Positions 45,630 through 55,046 are shown, numbered from the stretch's first letter. The stretch: 64,000 nucleotides of DNA from Pirellulales bacterium (GCA_036499395.1 DASYDW010000139.1:19354-83353), one strand, 5' to 3'. The notes: generated by a model from the letters alone, not told the origin. Program-made: numbers and translations.

Positions 45630-46679
45630 CTATTCGAACTCTTTAAAATTACTCGACTCTTCGAATTCGATTTTGCCATTCTGCGGACGCAGCACCAGGG
45701 CCGCGGCCTTGGGGTACTCGGAAACCAGCGTCAAGCCGCGATTAGGACCGAGCACGGCAACGGCCTTTGTCAGGCTGTCAGCCGTCATTCCGTCGCGGGC
45801 AACGACGATCACCAGGCTCCGATCGGTCAGCCCGAGACCGGTCTTTGGATCCAGAATGTGCGAGTAGCGTTTGCCGTCGAGTTCGACGTATTGCCAGGCA
45901 TCGCCTGAAGTGGTGACTGCGCAACGGGCTAGCGTTAGGTAACGGCTGGGTGGACCGTTTTTCGCCTCGAGCGGTGCCACGCCGATCCGCCAGCCGCGCT
46001 CGCCTGGCGGCGGATCGCTGACGACGATGTCGCCGCTGCCGTCGACCAGGGCGCGAGTGATACCATGACCGCGCAGGACCGACATGGCTTCGTCGATCGC
46101 ATAGCCGACGGCGATGCCCCCCAGGTCCAACCGCATGCCAGGGCGCAGCAATTCGACCGAACGCGCAGCGGCATCGAGCTTCAAGAATCGAGATCCGACC
46201 GCTTCTCGGGCCGTAGCCATGCGATCCGCCGGCGGCATTTCTTTTTCCCGGCGGGCGCGGCGCCACAGCTTCACGTAGGGGCCGACCGTAATGTCGAAAG
46301 CGCCATTCGAACGCTCGGCGAGCTGCTGCGCGGCGACCAGGACGTTCCACAGATCCTGGCTTACCACGGTCACCCTCCCCTGCCCCGCCGTGTCGCTCAA
46401 TCGCGATAATTCGCTGGCGGGATCATAGTCGGACATGATGCCGTTGAGCTGGTGAATTCGGTCGAAAGCCGCTGCGGCGGCCCGATTTGCGGCCTCCTCA
46501 CCGTCTGAATACAATAGCAACTTGAATTGCATCCCCATCTCGACCTGGGCGAACCCGTACCGCACGAGTTGAGATGGTTCGGCGGCCCGCAGCGGAGCGA
46601 ACGCGGGCGTCAGCGCAGCCGCGGCGAAAACGGCCAGCAGCCGGCAAGCAGCGCGTGGGATGGTCGATCGCACCTGCAT
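45630..46679 (-). CDS. apbE: FAD:protein FMN transferase (ApbE family)
   Basis: 349 residues from ATG at 46679; a GTG nine nt upstream is an alternative. The N-terminus is a signal peptide (LLAVFAAAALTPAF). ApbE motifs: IMSDYDPASELSRLSD, the FAD-site ITVGPYVKLWRRA, LDLGGIAVGYAIDEAM, DGSGDIVV and HILDPKTGLGLTD. It transfers FMN from FAD to Thr/Ser of exported flavoproteins in the periplasm, requiring Mg. No flavoprotein substrate (Nqr/Rnf-like) is adjacent. Confidence 0.93.
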   Translation of the reverse strand: MQVRSTIPRAACRLLAVFAAAALTPAFAPLRAAEPSQLVRYGFAQVEMGMQFKLLLYSDGEEAANRAAAAAFDRIHQLNGIMSDYDPASELSRLSDTAGQGRVTVVSQDLWNVLVAAQQLAERSNGAFDITVGPYVKLWRRARREKEMPPADRMATAREAVGSRFLKLDAAARSVELLRPGMRLDLGGIAVGYAIDEAMSVLRGHGITRALVDGSGDIVVSDPPPGERGWRIGVAPLEAKNGPPSRYLTLARCAVTTSGDAWQYVELDGKRYSHILDPKTGLGLTDRSLVIVVARDGMTADSLTKAVAVLGPNRGLTLVSEYPKAAALVLRPQNGKIEFEESSNFKEFE

Positions 46680-46810
46680 GTGATCCACGGCTCCGCTTGC
46701 TCGAATAGTTCCTAACGCGTTTCCAGACCGAAGAAGGTAGCCGCGATCAAGCGCTTGCCGGTTGCCCGTACGAGTCCCCCCTTTAACCTTCGCAGATTAT
46801 ACTCTCGACG

Positions 46811-47884
46811 ATGAAGCTACACCGACTGTTCGTTGCGGCGTGCGGCACTTTGATGGCCGTCGCGTTGATTGCCGTGTCTGTACCTGTTGTGCGTTTGTGC
46901 GCGGCCGAAGAACCAGCCGCGGCCGTGGCGCCCAATCCTGCCGCCGAAGCGAAGACCGCCGCCGAGATGAAGCCGTACACCGAGCAAATCGCGGGTACGC
47001 CGGTCCATTTCGACCTGGTGCCGATCCCCGGCGGAAAGTTCGCCATGGGAAGTCCCGCGGGCGAGCCGGGTCGGAAAGAAGATGAAGGGCCCGAGCACGA
47101 GGTCGAGATCGCCCCTTTCTGGATGGGCAAATGCGAAGTGACCTGGAACGAGTACGAGCTGTTCATGTTCAGCCTCGATATCCAGAGGCGCAAGGTCGAG
47201 AACCGCGAGCCCAACGCGTTCGACAAGCTGGCCGACGCCGTGACGCGCCCCACGAAGCCCTACACCGACATGACGTTCGGGATGGGGAAAGAGGGTTATC
47301 CCGTTATTTGCATGACGCAACTGTCCGCCAAGAAATATTGCGACTGGCTGTCGGCCAAGACCGGGCATTACTATCGGCTGCCGACCGAGGCCGAGTGGGA
47401 GTACGCCTGCCGCGCCGGATCGAAGACCGCCTACTCGTTCGGCGATAGCCCGGACGCACTCGATGACTTCGCCTGGTACTACGACAACAGTAACGAAGCG
47501 TATCATCCGGTTGGCAAGAAGAAGACAAACGCTTGGGGCCTGCACGACATGCATGGCAACGTGGCCGAATGGTGTGTCGACCAATACACGCCGGACGTCT
47601 ATGCAAAATCGGCTGGCGGATTAGCGTCTAACCCATTGGTTGTTGCCACGAAGGTCGAGCCACGCAGCGTGCGTGGTGGTTCGTGGGACGACGATCCGGC
47701 CGCCCTGCGCAGCGCCGCCCGTCGCGGCTCGACCAAGGAATGGAAGCAGCAAGACCCGCAGATCCCGCAAAGCATCTGGTACTATACGGACGCCTTATTC
47801 CTAGGTTTTCGAGTGGTTCGTCCCTTAGTCGAGCCTACGGCCGAGGAGAAGGTGAAGTATTCCGCGGACGCTTCGCAGCAGTGA
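46811..47884 (+). CDS. Formylglycine-generating-enzyme (FGE-sulfatase fold) family protein
   Basis: 357 residues with an N-terminal signal (LFVAACGTLMAVALIAVSV). Family features: PGGKFAMGSPAGEPGRKEDE, FWMGKCEVTWNEYELFM, RLPTEAEWEYACRAGS, DMHGNVAEWCVDQY and VRGGSWDDDPAALRSAARR. The fold includes true sulfatase-activating enzymes and many non-catalytic secreted relatives in planctomycetes; the paired active-site Cys of true FGE are not obvious here. No sulfatase is adjacent, so activity is uncertain. Confidence 0.9.
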   Translation: MKLHRLFVAACGTLMAVALIAVSVPVVRLCAAEEPAAAVAPNPAAEAKTAAEMKPYTEQIAGTPVHFDLVPIPGGKFAMGSPAGEPGRKEDEGPEHEVEIAPFWMGKCEVTWNEYELFMFSLDIQRRKVENREPNAFDKLADAVTRPTKPYTDMTFGMGKEGYPVICMTQLSAKKYCDWLSAKTGHYYRLPTEAEWEYACRAGSKTAYSFGDSPDALDDFAWYYDNSNEAYHPVGKKKTNAWGLHDMHGNVAEWCVDQYTPDVYAKSAGGLASNPLVVATKVEPRSVRGGSWDDDPAALRSAARRGSTKEWKQQDPQIPQSIWYYTDALFLGFRVVRPLVEPTAEEKVKYSADASQQ

Positions 47885-47973
47885 TGAGTCGCCCAAGTTT
47901 TTCGTCGAGATTTCCACAACACAACGGTGCCCACGAAAGCCCCGCTTAGCCCAGCCCCCTAGGAGAACCGGAA

Positions 47974-49284
47974 ATGTCAGAGCACGCCCCCGACGCCGAT
48001 CCTCAGAGCGCCTCGCGCCGTTCGTTTTTGAAAAGTTCGACCGTGGCCGTCGTGGGGGGCAGCCTGGCGGCCACGCTCGGCCCCGCGCGCAGTGCGCACG
48101 CGGCCGGTGATGACACGATCAAGATCGGCCTGGTCGGCTGCGGTGGTCGCGGCACAGGCGCGGCAAGCCAGGCTTTGCGTACCAAGGGGAACGTGAAACT
48201 TGTCGCGATGGGGGACGCTTTCAAGGACCGGCTCGATGGTAGCCATCAGAGCTTGATGAAAGAGGGCGAGATCTCGACCCGCATCGACGTGCCGGAAGAG
48301 CGACGCTTCGTCGGCTTCGACGCGTATAAGAACGTCATCGACGCGGGCGTGGACCTGGTGATCCTGGCCACGCCGCCAGGATTTCGGCCCGTCCATTTTC
48401 AGGCCGCGGTCGACGCCGGCAAGCACGTGTTCATGGAAAAGCCGGTCGCGGTTGATGCGCCGGGCGTACGGGCCGTGCTGACTGCCGCGCAAACCGCTCG
48501 CCAGAAGAACCTGGCCGTCGGCGTCGGCCTACAGCGACATCACGAGGCCTCGTACATCGAAACCATCAAGCGCCTGCAAGACGGCGCGATCGGCGACATC
48601 CTGGCCACGCGCGTTTACTGGAACGGCGCCGGCGTGTGGGTCCATCCGAAGACCGAAGGCCAGTCCGAAATGGAATACCAGATGCGCAACTGGTACTACT
48701 TCAACTGGCTGTGCGGCGATCATATCGTCGAGCAGCACATCCATAATCTGGACGTCATCAACTGGCTGAAGCGCGGCTATCCCGTCCGGGCCGAAGGGAT
48801 GGGAGGACGCCAGGTCCGCACCGGCAAGGATTACGGCGAGATCTTCGATCATCACGCCGTCGAATTCGAGTACGCCGACGGTTCGCGTATGTTCAGCTAT
48901 TGCCGCCACATCCCCAACTGTTGGGATAGCGTCACCGAGCACGCAATTGGCACGCACGGCAACGCGGACATCAGTGCTGGCCGTATCCGCATCAAGGGGT
49001 GGGATGACTGGCGCTTTCGTGGCGAGAAGAAGAACCCGTACCAGGTCGAGCACGACGATCTGTTCGCCAGCATCCGCGCAGGCTCGCCGTTGAACGAGGC
49101 TGAGAACGGCGCGTTTTCGAGCCTGACGTCAATCCTCGGACGCATGGCCACGTACTCGGGCAAGATGATCACCTGGGAGCAGGCCTTGGGATCGGACATT
49201 AACCTGGCGCCGAAGGAATACGCCTTCACGGCCACACCGCCGACGCCGGTCGTCGCCACGCCGGGCGTGACGCAAGTCGTCTAA
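47974..49284 (+). CDS. Gfo/Idh/MocA family oxidoreductase, Tat-exported
   Basis: A 436-residue NAD(P)-dependent sugar-type dehydrogenase with AGGAG upstream. A Tat signal (SRRSFLKSSTVAVVGGSLAA) is followed by the Rossmann motif IKIGLVGCGGRGTGAAS and the typical FMEKPVAVDAPGVR with its catalytic Lys. The C-terminal half (GDHIVEQHIHNLDVINWL; GTHGNADISAGRI) matches secreted planctomycete members. Substrate unknown. It is followed by a strong intrinsic terminator. Confidence 0.93.
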   Translation: MSEHAPDADPQSASRRSFLKSSTVAVVGGSLAATLGPARSAHAAGDDTIKIGLVGCGGRGTGAASQALRTKGNVKLVAMGDAFKDRLDGSHQSLMKEGEISTRIDVPEERRFVGFDAYKNVIDAGVDLVILATPPGFRPVHFQAAVDAGKHVFMEKPVAVDAPGVRAVLTAAQTARQKNLAVGVGLQRHHEASYIETIKRLQDGAIGDILATRVYWNGAGVWVHPKTEGQSEMEYQMRNWYYFNWLCGDHIVEQHIHNLDVINWLKRGYPVRAEGMGGRQVRTGKDYGEIFDHHAVEFEYADGSRMFSYCRHIPNCWDSVTEHAIGTHGNADISAGRIRIKGWDDWRFRGEKKNPYQVEHDDLFASIRAGSPLNEAENGAFSSLTSILGRMATYSGKMITWEQALGSDINLAPKEYAFTATPPTPVVATPGVTQVV

Positions 49285-49314
49285 CGCACTTGGTCGATTT
49301 ACGAAGAGTTCAAT

Positions 49315-49351
49315 CGCGGGGTGTCGGTAGTCGGCGCCCCGCGGTTTTTTT
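49315..49351 (+). terminator. Intrinsic terminator after Gfo/Idh/MocA gene
   Basis: A GC-rich stem (CGCGGGG at 49315-49321 with CCCCGCG at 49337-49343, extended inward by T-G and G-C pairs) is followed by eight T at 49344-49351. Thirty bp past the stop. Confidence 0.85.
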
Positions 49352-49457
49352 GCGCGCCGGTTTTTTTACAAGTCTTGGGGGGCGGGGGTCTCGGCCGCCT
49401 TTTGACATTCGTAACTCTTGAAGGCGCGAAGGCGGACGGGACGCCCCCCGGCGTAAG

Positions 49458-50249
49458 TTACGTCGCTAGTTGCCAGATGATCACGCCGATCCCCAGGGCG
49501 ATGCACCAATACGCGAAAGGGTCCAACAGCCCTTCGCGCAGCAGCCGCAGCAACAGTCGTAGCGATACCAGCCCGACCAGGAATGAAACCACGGCCCCCA
49601 CGGTCAACACTCCTACGGAGGGAAGCCCGTCGGCTCCCTTAAGGAACAGCTTCAGGAACGCGACCGTGACTGCGCCGCCGATCGCGGGAATCGCCAGCAG
49701 AAAGGAAAACGTGGCGGCGGCGTCTCGACGCATCCCGGCCGCCAGGCCGCCGGCGATCGTGGTGCCGCTGCGTGAAATGCCCGGCAGCGGAGCGAAGGCC
49801 TGACAGCATCCAATGAACAGTGCCTGGCCGTACCTTAGGTTTTCGTAATCGGTCTCACCGGGCTTCTTGCGATCGATGAATAACAGCAATAACCCATTCA
49901 AGGGCAACAGGCAGCCCGTCAAAAGTGGATTGACCATGTACTGGTCCGCGAGTTCCTCCAGCAGCAGGCCACTGATCGCGGCGGGAATCGTTCCCACGAT
50001 TAACAAGCCAATGACGCGACGGTCTTTCGTTAGCAAGCGCAGGATCTGCTCGCGATAGACGATCAGAATCGCGGCCAGCGTCCCCAGGTGCAGGATAATC
50101 GTGACAACAATGTTCGGCTTCGATAGCGGCGCGCTCGAGAATTTTTGGATCAACTGATCGGCCACGACCAGATGGCCATCCGAGCTAATGGGCAGGAATT
50201 CCGTGATTCCTTGCACGATGCCCAAGATGATGATGCGCAGATACTCCAT
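49458..50249 (-). CDS. uppP: Undecaprenyl-diphosphatase UppP/BacA
   Basis: A 263-residue polytopic membrane enzyme that dephosphorylates undecaprenyl diphosphate, recycling the cell-wall lipid carrier. Both active-site motifs are intact: GITEFLPISSDGHLVVADQL near the N-terminus (E and S) and LPGISRSGTTIAGGLAAGM in the middle (R and S). Length and about eight membrane helices match BacA. Confidence 0.95.
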   Translation of the reverse strand: MEYLRIIILGIVQGITEFLPISSDGHLVVADQLIQKFSSAPLSKPNIVVTIILHLGTLAAILIVYREQILRLLTKDRRVIGLLIVGTIPAAISGLLLEELADQYMVNPLLTGCLLPLNGLLLLFIDRKKPGETDYENLRYGQALFIGCCQAFAPLPGISRSGTTIAGGLAAGMRRDAAATFSFLLAIPAIGGAVTVAFLKLFLKGADGLPSVGVLTVGAVVSFLVGLVSLRLLLRLLREGLLDPFAYWCIALGIGVIIWQLAT

Positions 50250-50552
50250 CGGAATCGTTCTCGAACTTGGCAGTGGGGGTAGAAGGCGATGCTGAAAGTT
50301 AGCATCCGGCCGCGCAAAGGATTCGCTTGCGCGTCGTCGATATCAAACCGGCCACTGGTGGGGCAACCGGCGAATCGTCAAATATAGCTCAACCGGGCGC
50401 GACCGCTCGTCTTAGGGGCCGCAACGTTCCCGTGCGGACGATTTGAAGATCGCGACATTGCTGTCACCCGCCGATGCGGTTGAAGATATGCGGCAATTTG
50501 CCATAATGGCGTTTTGGTAATTGCCGGTCGGAACGTGGTATCGGAGGAGCGG
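50250..50552. other. Intergenic region between divergent genes
   Basis: About 300 bp between uppP and the TIM-barrel gene. Promoters expected; nothing specific recognised. Confidence 0.4.
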
Positions 50553-51443
50553 ATGTTCAAGAATCTGAGCCCCAGGGCGTTGGCCCTTTCGGGGAGTCAG
50601 AGCGAGTTGATCGAGTCGGCTTTGTCGTTCGGTTTTCGCGGACTCGATCTGGACCTGATGGAGTTTGTTGCCCAGGTCAAATCGCACGGGACGGCCCACG
50701 CGCGGCGCCTGCTGGATAGCGCAAAGTTGCAAGTCGGCGGTTTCGAGCTTCCCACGCGCTGGCAGGGGGACGAACCGACGTTTCGAGTGGACCTGGCGCA
50801 ATTGAACGACTGGATCGGCGTCGCGGCCGAGGGGGGCTTTCGCCGGGCGTTGACCTGGATCGAGCCGGCCAACGACGAGCAGCCGTTTCATCAAAAATTC
50901 GAAACCAGCCGCAAGCGTTTGGCCGAACTCGCCAAGTTGCTCGAGCCGCACGGTATTCGCCTGGGAGTCGGCATTGTGACCTCGCCCGAGGCGCGGCAAG
51001 GCAAGACATTCGAGTTCATCCACACCACCGACGCTCAGATGCTGCTCTTGTCGGGCGTGCCAGCGAAGAACGTCGGTGCGATTGTCGACCTTTGGGATTT
51101 GCACATCACGGGCAATTCGATCGATGCCTTCAAGAAGCTTGGCGGCGAGCGGTTGATTGCCCTACGATTGGCCGACGCCCCGTCCGACGTCGCCGCCGGT
51201 GATCTCAAGCCGAATCAGCGAGCGTTACCTGGAGAGGGTGGTGGAATCGATTCGTCCGCGGCGCTTGTGGCCATGGCCGAGATGGGCTTCGATGGCCCCG
51301 TCACTCCCACGGCACATCCAGACCAGCTCAAGGGAATGCGGCGCGAAGCAGCAATCAAGCGCGTGGGCCAGGCTCTCGATACAGTGTGGAAGGGCGCTGG
51401 ATTGACTCCGGCCGGCAAGCTGGCGCCGCCCGTCCGCCGTTAA
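50553..51443 (+). CDS. Sugar phosphate isomerase/epimerase-like TIM barrel
   Basis: 296 residues from the ATG giving MFKNLSPRALALSGSQ, with GGAGGAG upstream. AP-endonuclease-2/xylose-isomerase-like TIM-barrel pattern: SALSFGFRGLDLDLMEFV, ALTWIEPANDEQPFHQK, LEPHGIRLGVGIV, AIVDLWDLHITG and LIALRLADAPSD. Metal ligands are partly present but specific activity cannot be assigned. Confidence 0.8.
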   Translation: MFKNLSPRALALSGSQSELIESALSFGFRGLDLDLMEFVAQVKSHGTAHARRLLDSAKLQVGGFELPTRWQGDEPTFRVDLAQLNDWIGVAAEGGFRRALTWIEPANDEQPFHQKFETSRKRLAELAKLLEPHGIRLGVGIVTSPEARQGKTFEFIHTTDAQMLLLSGVPAKNVGAIVDLWDLHITGNSIDAFKKLGGERLIALRLADAPSDVAAGDLKPNQRALPGEGGGIDSSAALVAMAEMGFDGPVTPTAHPDQLKGMRREAAIKRVGQALDTVWKGAGLTPAGKLAPPVRR

Positions 51444-51533
51444 GTGTCGCATAAATGTTCGGCCGCGCTTGTCGACACTAAACGTGCCTCGGTTGCGGTC
51501 GTCGTTTGAAGGTGCCAACCTCGGGGCGACGCG

Positions 51534-52514
51534 ATGTTTCACTTCGATCGCGGACTGAAGCTGACGCGGGCCGACTTGGCTGTCGATTTCAGCCGACGGC
51601 AGCCACGCGGCTTTATCTCGCACGCCCATCGCGATCACATGGCGCGGCATGAACTCGCGCTATGTACGCCACAAACGGCAAAGCTCTATCACACTCGTAT
51701 GGGACGTCGGCCCGTGCTCGAGATGCCCTATCGAAAGACGCTCGATTGGGGCGGACTACGCCTGACAACCTATCCGGCAGGGCATTGTCTTGGGTCGGCC
51801 ATGCTATTGGCCGACGACGGGCACGAGCAATTGCTGTACACGGGCGACTTCAAATTGGCCGAATCGGCCACGGCAGAACGGGCCGAATTACCGCCGGCTG
51901 ACATTTTGGTCATCGAATCGACCTATGGCAGGCCGGCAAATCGCCATCTGCCGCGGGCCGAGGCTGTCGGCCAATTGCTGGAGCTGGTCCTCGACGCGCT
52001 TGCGCGCGGCATGACTCCCGTGGTGCAGGCGTACGCTCTGGGAAAGGCGCAAGAAGTGACGGCCATCCTCACCGCGGCCGGGATCACGGTTCTGCAGCAC
52101 CGCGACATCTACGCCATTAGTCTGGTATATCGCGAATGCGGCGTCGAGCTGGGAACATTCGAGCTTTATCATGGCAAACCGCACGAGGGTTGCGCCGTGA
52201 TTGTGCCGCCGCAGCGGCATTCGCGCGCCGATATGGGGAAAATTCGCCAGCCCGTCACCTTCGCCGTCACCGGCTGGGCGATGCATTCGTCGCGCCGCCT
52301 GGGGGTGGACCATGCGATTCCCCTATCGGACCATGCTGACTATGACGAACTGTTGGCGGCGGTCGAGCAGGTGGCACCCCGAGTCGTCTACTGTACGCAC
52401 GGGCCGGAAAGTTTCGTCGAGTGTCTGCGTGCCGAGGGGCACAACGCCCATCCATTGGACGGAAAGAATCTCCCCCCATCGCGCCCCGCGGCTGTGCAGA
52501 TGCGGATGTTTTGA
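51534..52514 (+). CDS. MBL-fold exonuclease-like protein (SNM1/ligase-associated type)
   Basis: 326 residues. Metallo-beta-lactamase motifs: FISHAHRDHMARHE (HxHxDH), TYPAGHCLGSAMLL, LLYTGDFKLA and VIESTYGRP, then a beta-CASP-like half ending IPLSDHADYDELLAAVEQ. This set matches DNA-ligase-associated exonucleases and SNM1/Artemis-like enzymes acting on nucleic acids. No ligase or helicase partner is adjacent in this window. Confidence 0.85.
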   Translation: MFHFDRGLKLTRADLAVDFSRRQPRGFISHAHRDHMARHELALCTPQTAKLYHTRMGRRPVLEMPYRKTLDWGGLRLTTYPAGHCLGSAMLLADDGHEQLLYTGDFKLAESATAERAELPPADILVIESTYGRPANRHLPRAEAVGQLLELVLDALARGMTPVVQAYALGKAQEVTAILTAAGITVLQHRDIYAISLVYRECGVELGTFELYHGKPHEGCAVIVPPQRHSRADMGKIRQPVTFAVTGWAMHSSRRLGVDHAIPLSDHADYDELLAAVEQVAPRVVYCTHGPESFVECLRAEGHNAHPLDGKNLPPSRPAAVQMRMF

Positions 52515-52645
52515 CTCCCGACTGCCGTTCGCGACATTCTCGCCGCCGCGGTGTTCGATTTGGCGCGTTCCAGCGCGACGGCTATCCTGCCGAGAGTTTG
52601 GTCAGGGGTGTCGAAGTCCATTAACAAGCCGGGGGAAGTTCCGTG

Positions 52646-53611
52646 ATGATTCGAGTCAAAATTGCAGGACGGTTGAACATTGCGGCGCCGCTGTTGATCG
52701 TTGCGCTGACGACAATGGCCTCGGCCGCTGAACCGCCGCGTGCGGCCCCGGACTTCGAGAACGTCGCGTATGGTCCGCACGCGCGGAACGTGCTGGATCT
52801 GTGGAAGGCGAAGTCGGACAGGCCAACGCCGCTATTGGTATTCATCCACGGCGGTGGCTTCGTCAACGGCGACAAGGGGCAAGTGCGCGGCCGACCGGCG
52901 GTGCGCCAATGCTTGGACGCGGGCATATCGTTCGCGTCGATCAATTATCGTTTCCGCGAACATGCTGGCATTCAGGACATTCTGCGCGACGCCGCGCGTG
53001 CTATTCAGTTCCTGCGCACTCACGCGACGGAATACAACATTGATCCGTCGCGGATTGCCTCCTACGGCGGATCGGCCGGGGCAGGTACCAGCCTGTGGTT
53101 GGCCTTTCATGATGATTTGGCTGATCCCAAGGCCACGGATCCTGTGCTGCGGCAGTCTTCACGATTGACGGCCGCGGGCTCGTTGAATGGCCAGGCGTCG
53201 TACGATCTGCGCGACTGGGAAAAAATTCTTGGACCGTCCCAATTCCAGCGTCCGCAGGCGGAGTGGGTGTCCTTCTATCATTTCGATTCCGACGCCGCGG
53301 AGACAACACCCGAGGCGGACAAGATCATGCGGGATTGCAGCATGCTCAACCTGATTTCGAAGGATGACGTGCCCGTGGCACTCGCCTGCTCGTTCTCGGC
53401 CGAGGATCCGAAGGAGCGGGGCGCCTACGTGCATCACCCCAAGCATTCGACCGCAATCGCCGACCGCTGCAAGGAAAACGGCCTTGATTGCTTGCTCGTG
53501 CTGCAAGGCACCGATTCCGATTCGCGCGACGGGCAGGCCACGAAGGTCGTCGCCTTTTTGATCGGCAAGCTCAAGGATGTCGGCACAGAGAAGCCCACCG
53601 CGGCGAAATAA
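52646..53611 (+). CDS. Secreted esterase/lipase (alpha/beta hydrolase)
   Basis: 321 residues from ATG at 52646 (a GTG 3 nt upstream is possible), GGGGGAAG before it, and a signal peptide (IAAPLLIVALTTMASA). HSL/acetyl-esterase features: LLVFIHGGGFVNGDK (oxyanion hole) and IASYGGSAGAGTSLWLAF (nucleophile Ser in GGSAG). A likely His is in the GAYVHHPKHS region. Substrate unknown. Confidence 0.88.
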   Translation: MIRVKIAGRLNIAAPLLIVALTTMASAAEPPRAAPDFENVAYGPHARNVLDLWKAKSDRPTPLLVFIHGGGFVNGDKGQVRGRPAVRQCLDAGISFASINYRFREHAGIQDILRDAARAIQFLRTHATEYNIDPSRIASYGGSAGAGTSLWLAFHDDLADPKATDPVLRQSSRLTAAGSLNGQASYDLRDWEKILGPSQFQRPQAEWVSFYHFDSDAAETTPEADKIMRDCSMLNLISKDDVPVALACSFSAEDPKERGAYVHHPKHSTAIADRCKENGLDCLLVLQGTDSDSRDGQATKVVAFLIGKLKDVGTEKPTAAK

Positions 53612-53740
53612 TGCCCCGCTTCGCCGGTTGCGGCCCCCGAGAGCGGGGAGCCCGCGCCATGCGGGGGTGCACGGCAGGGGAAAATCCGGTATAATCCCAG
53701 GAGTTGTCTGTTCGGGCGGCCCGGAATCAAAGGGTAAAGA

Positions 53741-53944
53741 ATGAACGACGCGACGCTCAAGGTCTTGGCTATTTTTCGACGATATCGGGTCGGGCCGGGT
53801 CAAATGTTGTTCATTCACAATCTGGACGCCGGGCCCCGTACGGCGATGAACAAGCTCGTCGACGACGGGTTGGTCACCCATGCCGGCCCGAAAAACGCCT
53901 ACTGCCTCACCCAGTCGGGCTTCGCCGCCGTTCAGGGCGTCTAG
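53741..53944 (+). CDS. Small winged-helix-like protein
   Basis: 67 residues, ATG preceded by AGGGTAAAGA. The sequence (VLAIFRRYRVGPGQMLFIHN, then KLVDDGLVTHAGPKNAYCLT) looks like a compact helix-turn-helix/winged fold with a C-terminal YxLTxxG pattern common to such wings. It is 49 bp before the SET-domain gene on the same strand, so the two are probably co-transcribed. DNA binding is inferred. Confidence 0.68.
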   Translation: MNDATLKVLAIFRRYRVGPGQMLFIHNLDAGPRTAMNKLVDDGLVTHAGPKNAYCLTQSGFAAVQGV

Positions 53945-53993
53945 TCCGGCCCTTCGTTTCGCGGCGCTGCCGCGCTCTCATCAAAGGTCAGGG

Positions 53994-54476
53994 ATGCCGA
54001 AATCTAGCGTCAAGCAACGGAAGCGTAGCGCGCCTGCGCGGTCGAAAACCGGCGTGCGGATCGCGCGAACCAAGGTAGGCCGCGGTGTATTCGCCGAACG
54101 CTGGTTTGATGAATCGGAAGTCGTTGGCGAAATCGATGGCGAGATCATCGACGACGTTTCGTACAGTTCCGACTATTGCATGGATTTGGGAGACGATCGC
54201 TCTCTCGAGCCAGCAGCGCCCTTTCGTTTCATCAACCATAGCTGCCAGCCCAACTGCGAACTTTGCTGGTTCGACGTCAAGGACAAACGCGGCAAACTGC
54301 AGCGGCGCATGTATGTCATGGCCACCCGCCGGATCGCGGACGGTGACGAGCTGACGATCGACTATGCGTGGCCCGCCGAAATGGCGATTCCTTGCCGTTG
54401 CGGTTCGAGCGCCTGCCGGCAATGGATCGTGAAACGATCCGATCTGAAGCGGGTCGTCGCGGGCACGCGACGCTAA
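53994..54476 (+). CDS. SET domain protein (putative lysine methyltransferase)
   Basis: 160 residues from the ATG giving MPKSSVKQRKRSAPARSKTG. The SET fold is clear: RIARTKVGRGVFAERWFDE, the cofactor-site motif RFINHSCQPNCEL and DGDELTIDYAWPAE with the catalytic Tyr. A post-SET-like Cys cluster, CRCGSSACR, follows. It should transfer methyl from SAM to a protein lysine; the target is unknown. The basic N-terminus may bind nucleic acid. SET proteins are scattered in bacteria, often of transferred origin. Confidence 0.9.
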   Translation: MPKSSVKQRKRSAPARSKTGVRIARTKVGRGVFAERWFDESEVVGEIDGEIIDDVSYSSDYCMDLGDDRSLEPAAPFRFINHSCQPNCELCWFDVKDKRGKLQRRMYVMATRRIADGDELTIDYAWPAEMAIPCRCGSSACRQWIVKRSDLKRVVAGTRR

Positions 54477-54595
54477 CATCGCGCGACAAGGATGCGGCCA
54501 CGACAAGGTTGCGGCGCCGAAAAACAATACCGCTCTACCACAAGGTTTTGCGCGCCGAGTGACTGGCACCCCTGCGAGCGTAATTCGAGTTGCGC

Positions 54596-54628
54596 AAAAA
54601 AAAGAGGCGGGTGAAATCACCCGCCTCT
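54596..54628 (-). terminator. Intrinsic terminator of the RRM gene
   Basis: A perfect stem of 11-12 bp (54603-54614 with 54617-54628) followed on the minus strand by eight T (A-run at 54596-54603). It sits 16 bp past the RRM gene stop codon. Confidence 0.92.
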
Positions 54629-54644
54629 CTCGAATTATCCTGGC

Positions 54645-55046
54645 TTAGTAGCGGCCGCCGCGGCCACCTCCGCCTCCGCCTCCGCCGCCACGACCACCGC
54701 CGAACCCGCCCGGTCGACGACCACCGCCGCCACCGCCGCCGCCACCACCACCGCCACCTCCGCGGTAGCCTCCACCGCCGCCGCCGCCACGCTCTTCGCG
54801 CGGCTTGGCTTCGTTGACGGTCAACGGGCGCCCTTCGTGATCTTGCTCGTGCAAGCCGCGAATGGCCGCTTGGGCCTCGGCGTCGCTGTTCATTTCGACA
54901 AACCCGAAACCTTTACTACGGCCGGTCTCACGATCCTCAATTACTTGCGCGCTTTGGACCTGTCCGAACGGGGCGAAGAGCGCCTCGAGATCCGAGCTTT
55001 TTACGCCGTAACTGAGATTCCCCACATACAGCTTCTTTCCCACCAC
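54645..55046 (-). CDS. RRM-domain glycine-rich RNA-binding protein
   Basis: 133 residues. One RNA-recognition motif (about 1-80) with RNP2 KLYVGNLSYG and RNP1 SKGFGFVEM. The C-terminal 50 residues are nearly all Gly with scattered Arg and Tyr. Such proteins in cyanobacteria and planctomycetes bind RNA and are often cold-induced. A cold-shock gene is transcribed divergently about 620 bp away. Confidence 0.95.
   Translation of the reverse strand: MVGKKLYVGNLSYGVKSSDLEALFAPFGQVQSAQVIEDRETGRSKGFGFVEMNSDAEAQAAIRGLHEQDHEGRPLTVNEAKPREERGGGGGGGYRGGGGGGGGGGGGGGRRPGGFGGGRGGGGGGGGGRGGRY

Noticed and set aside
54661..54790. GCC/GCG-rich repeats that look like a tandem repeat array
   Set aside because: They are the Gly codons of the RRM protein's C-terminal tail, read on the opposite strand.
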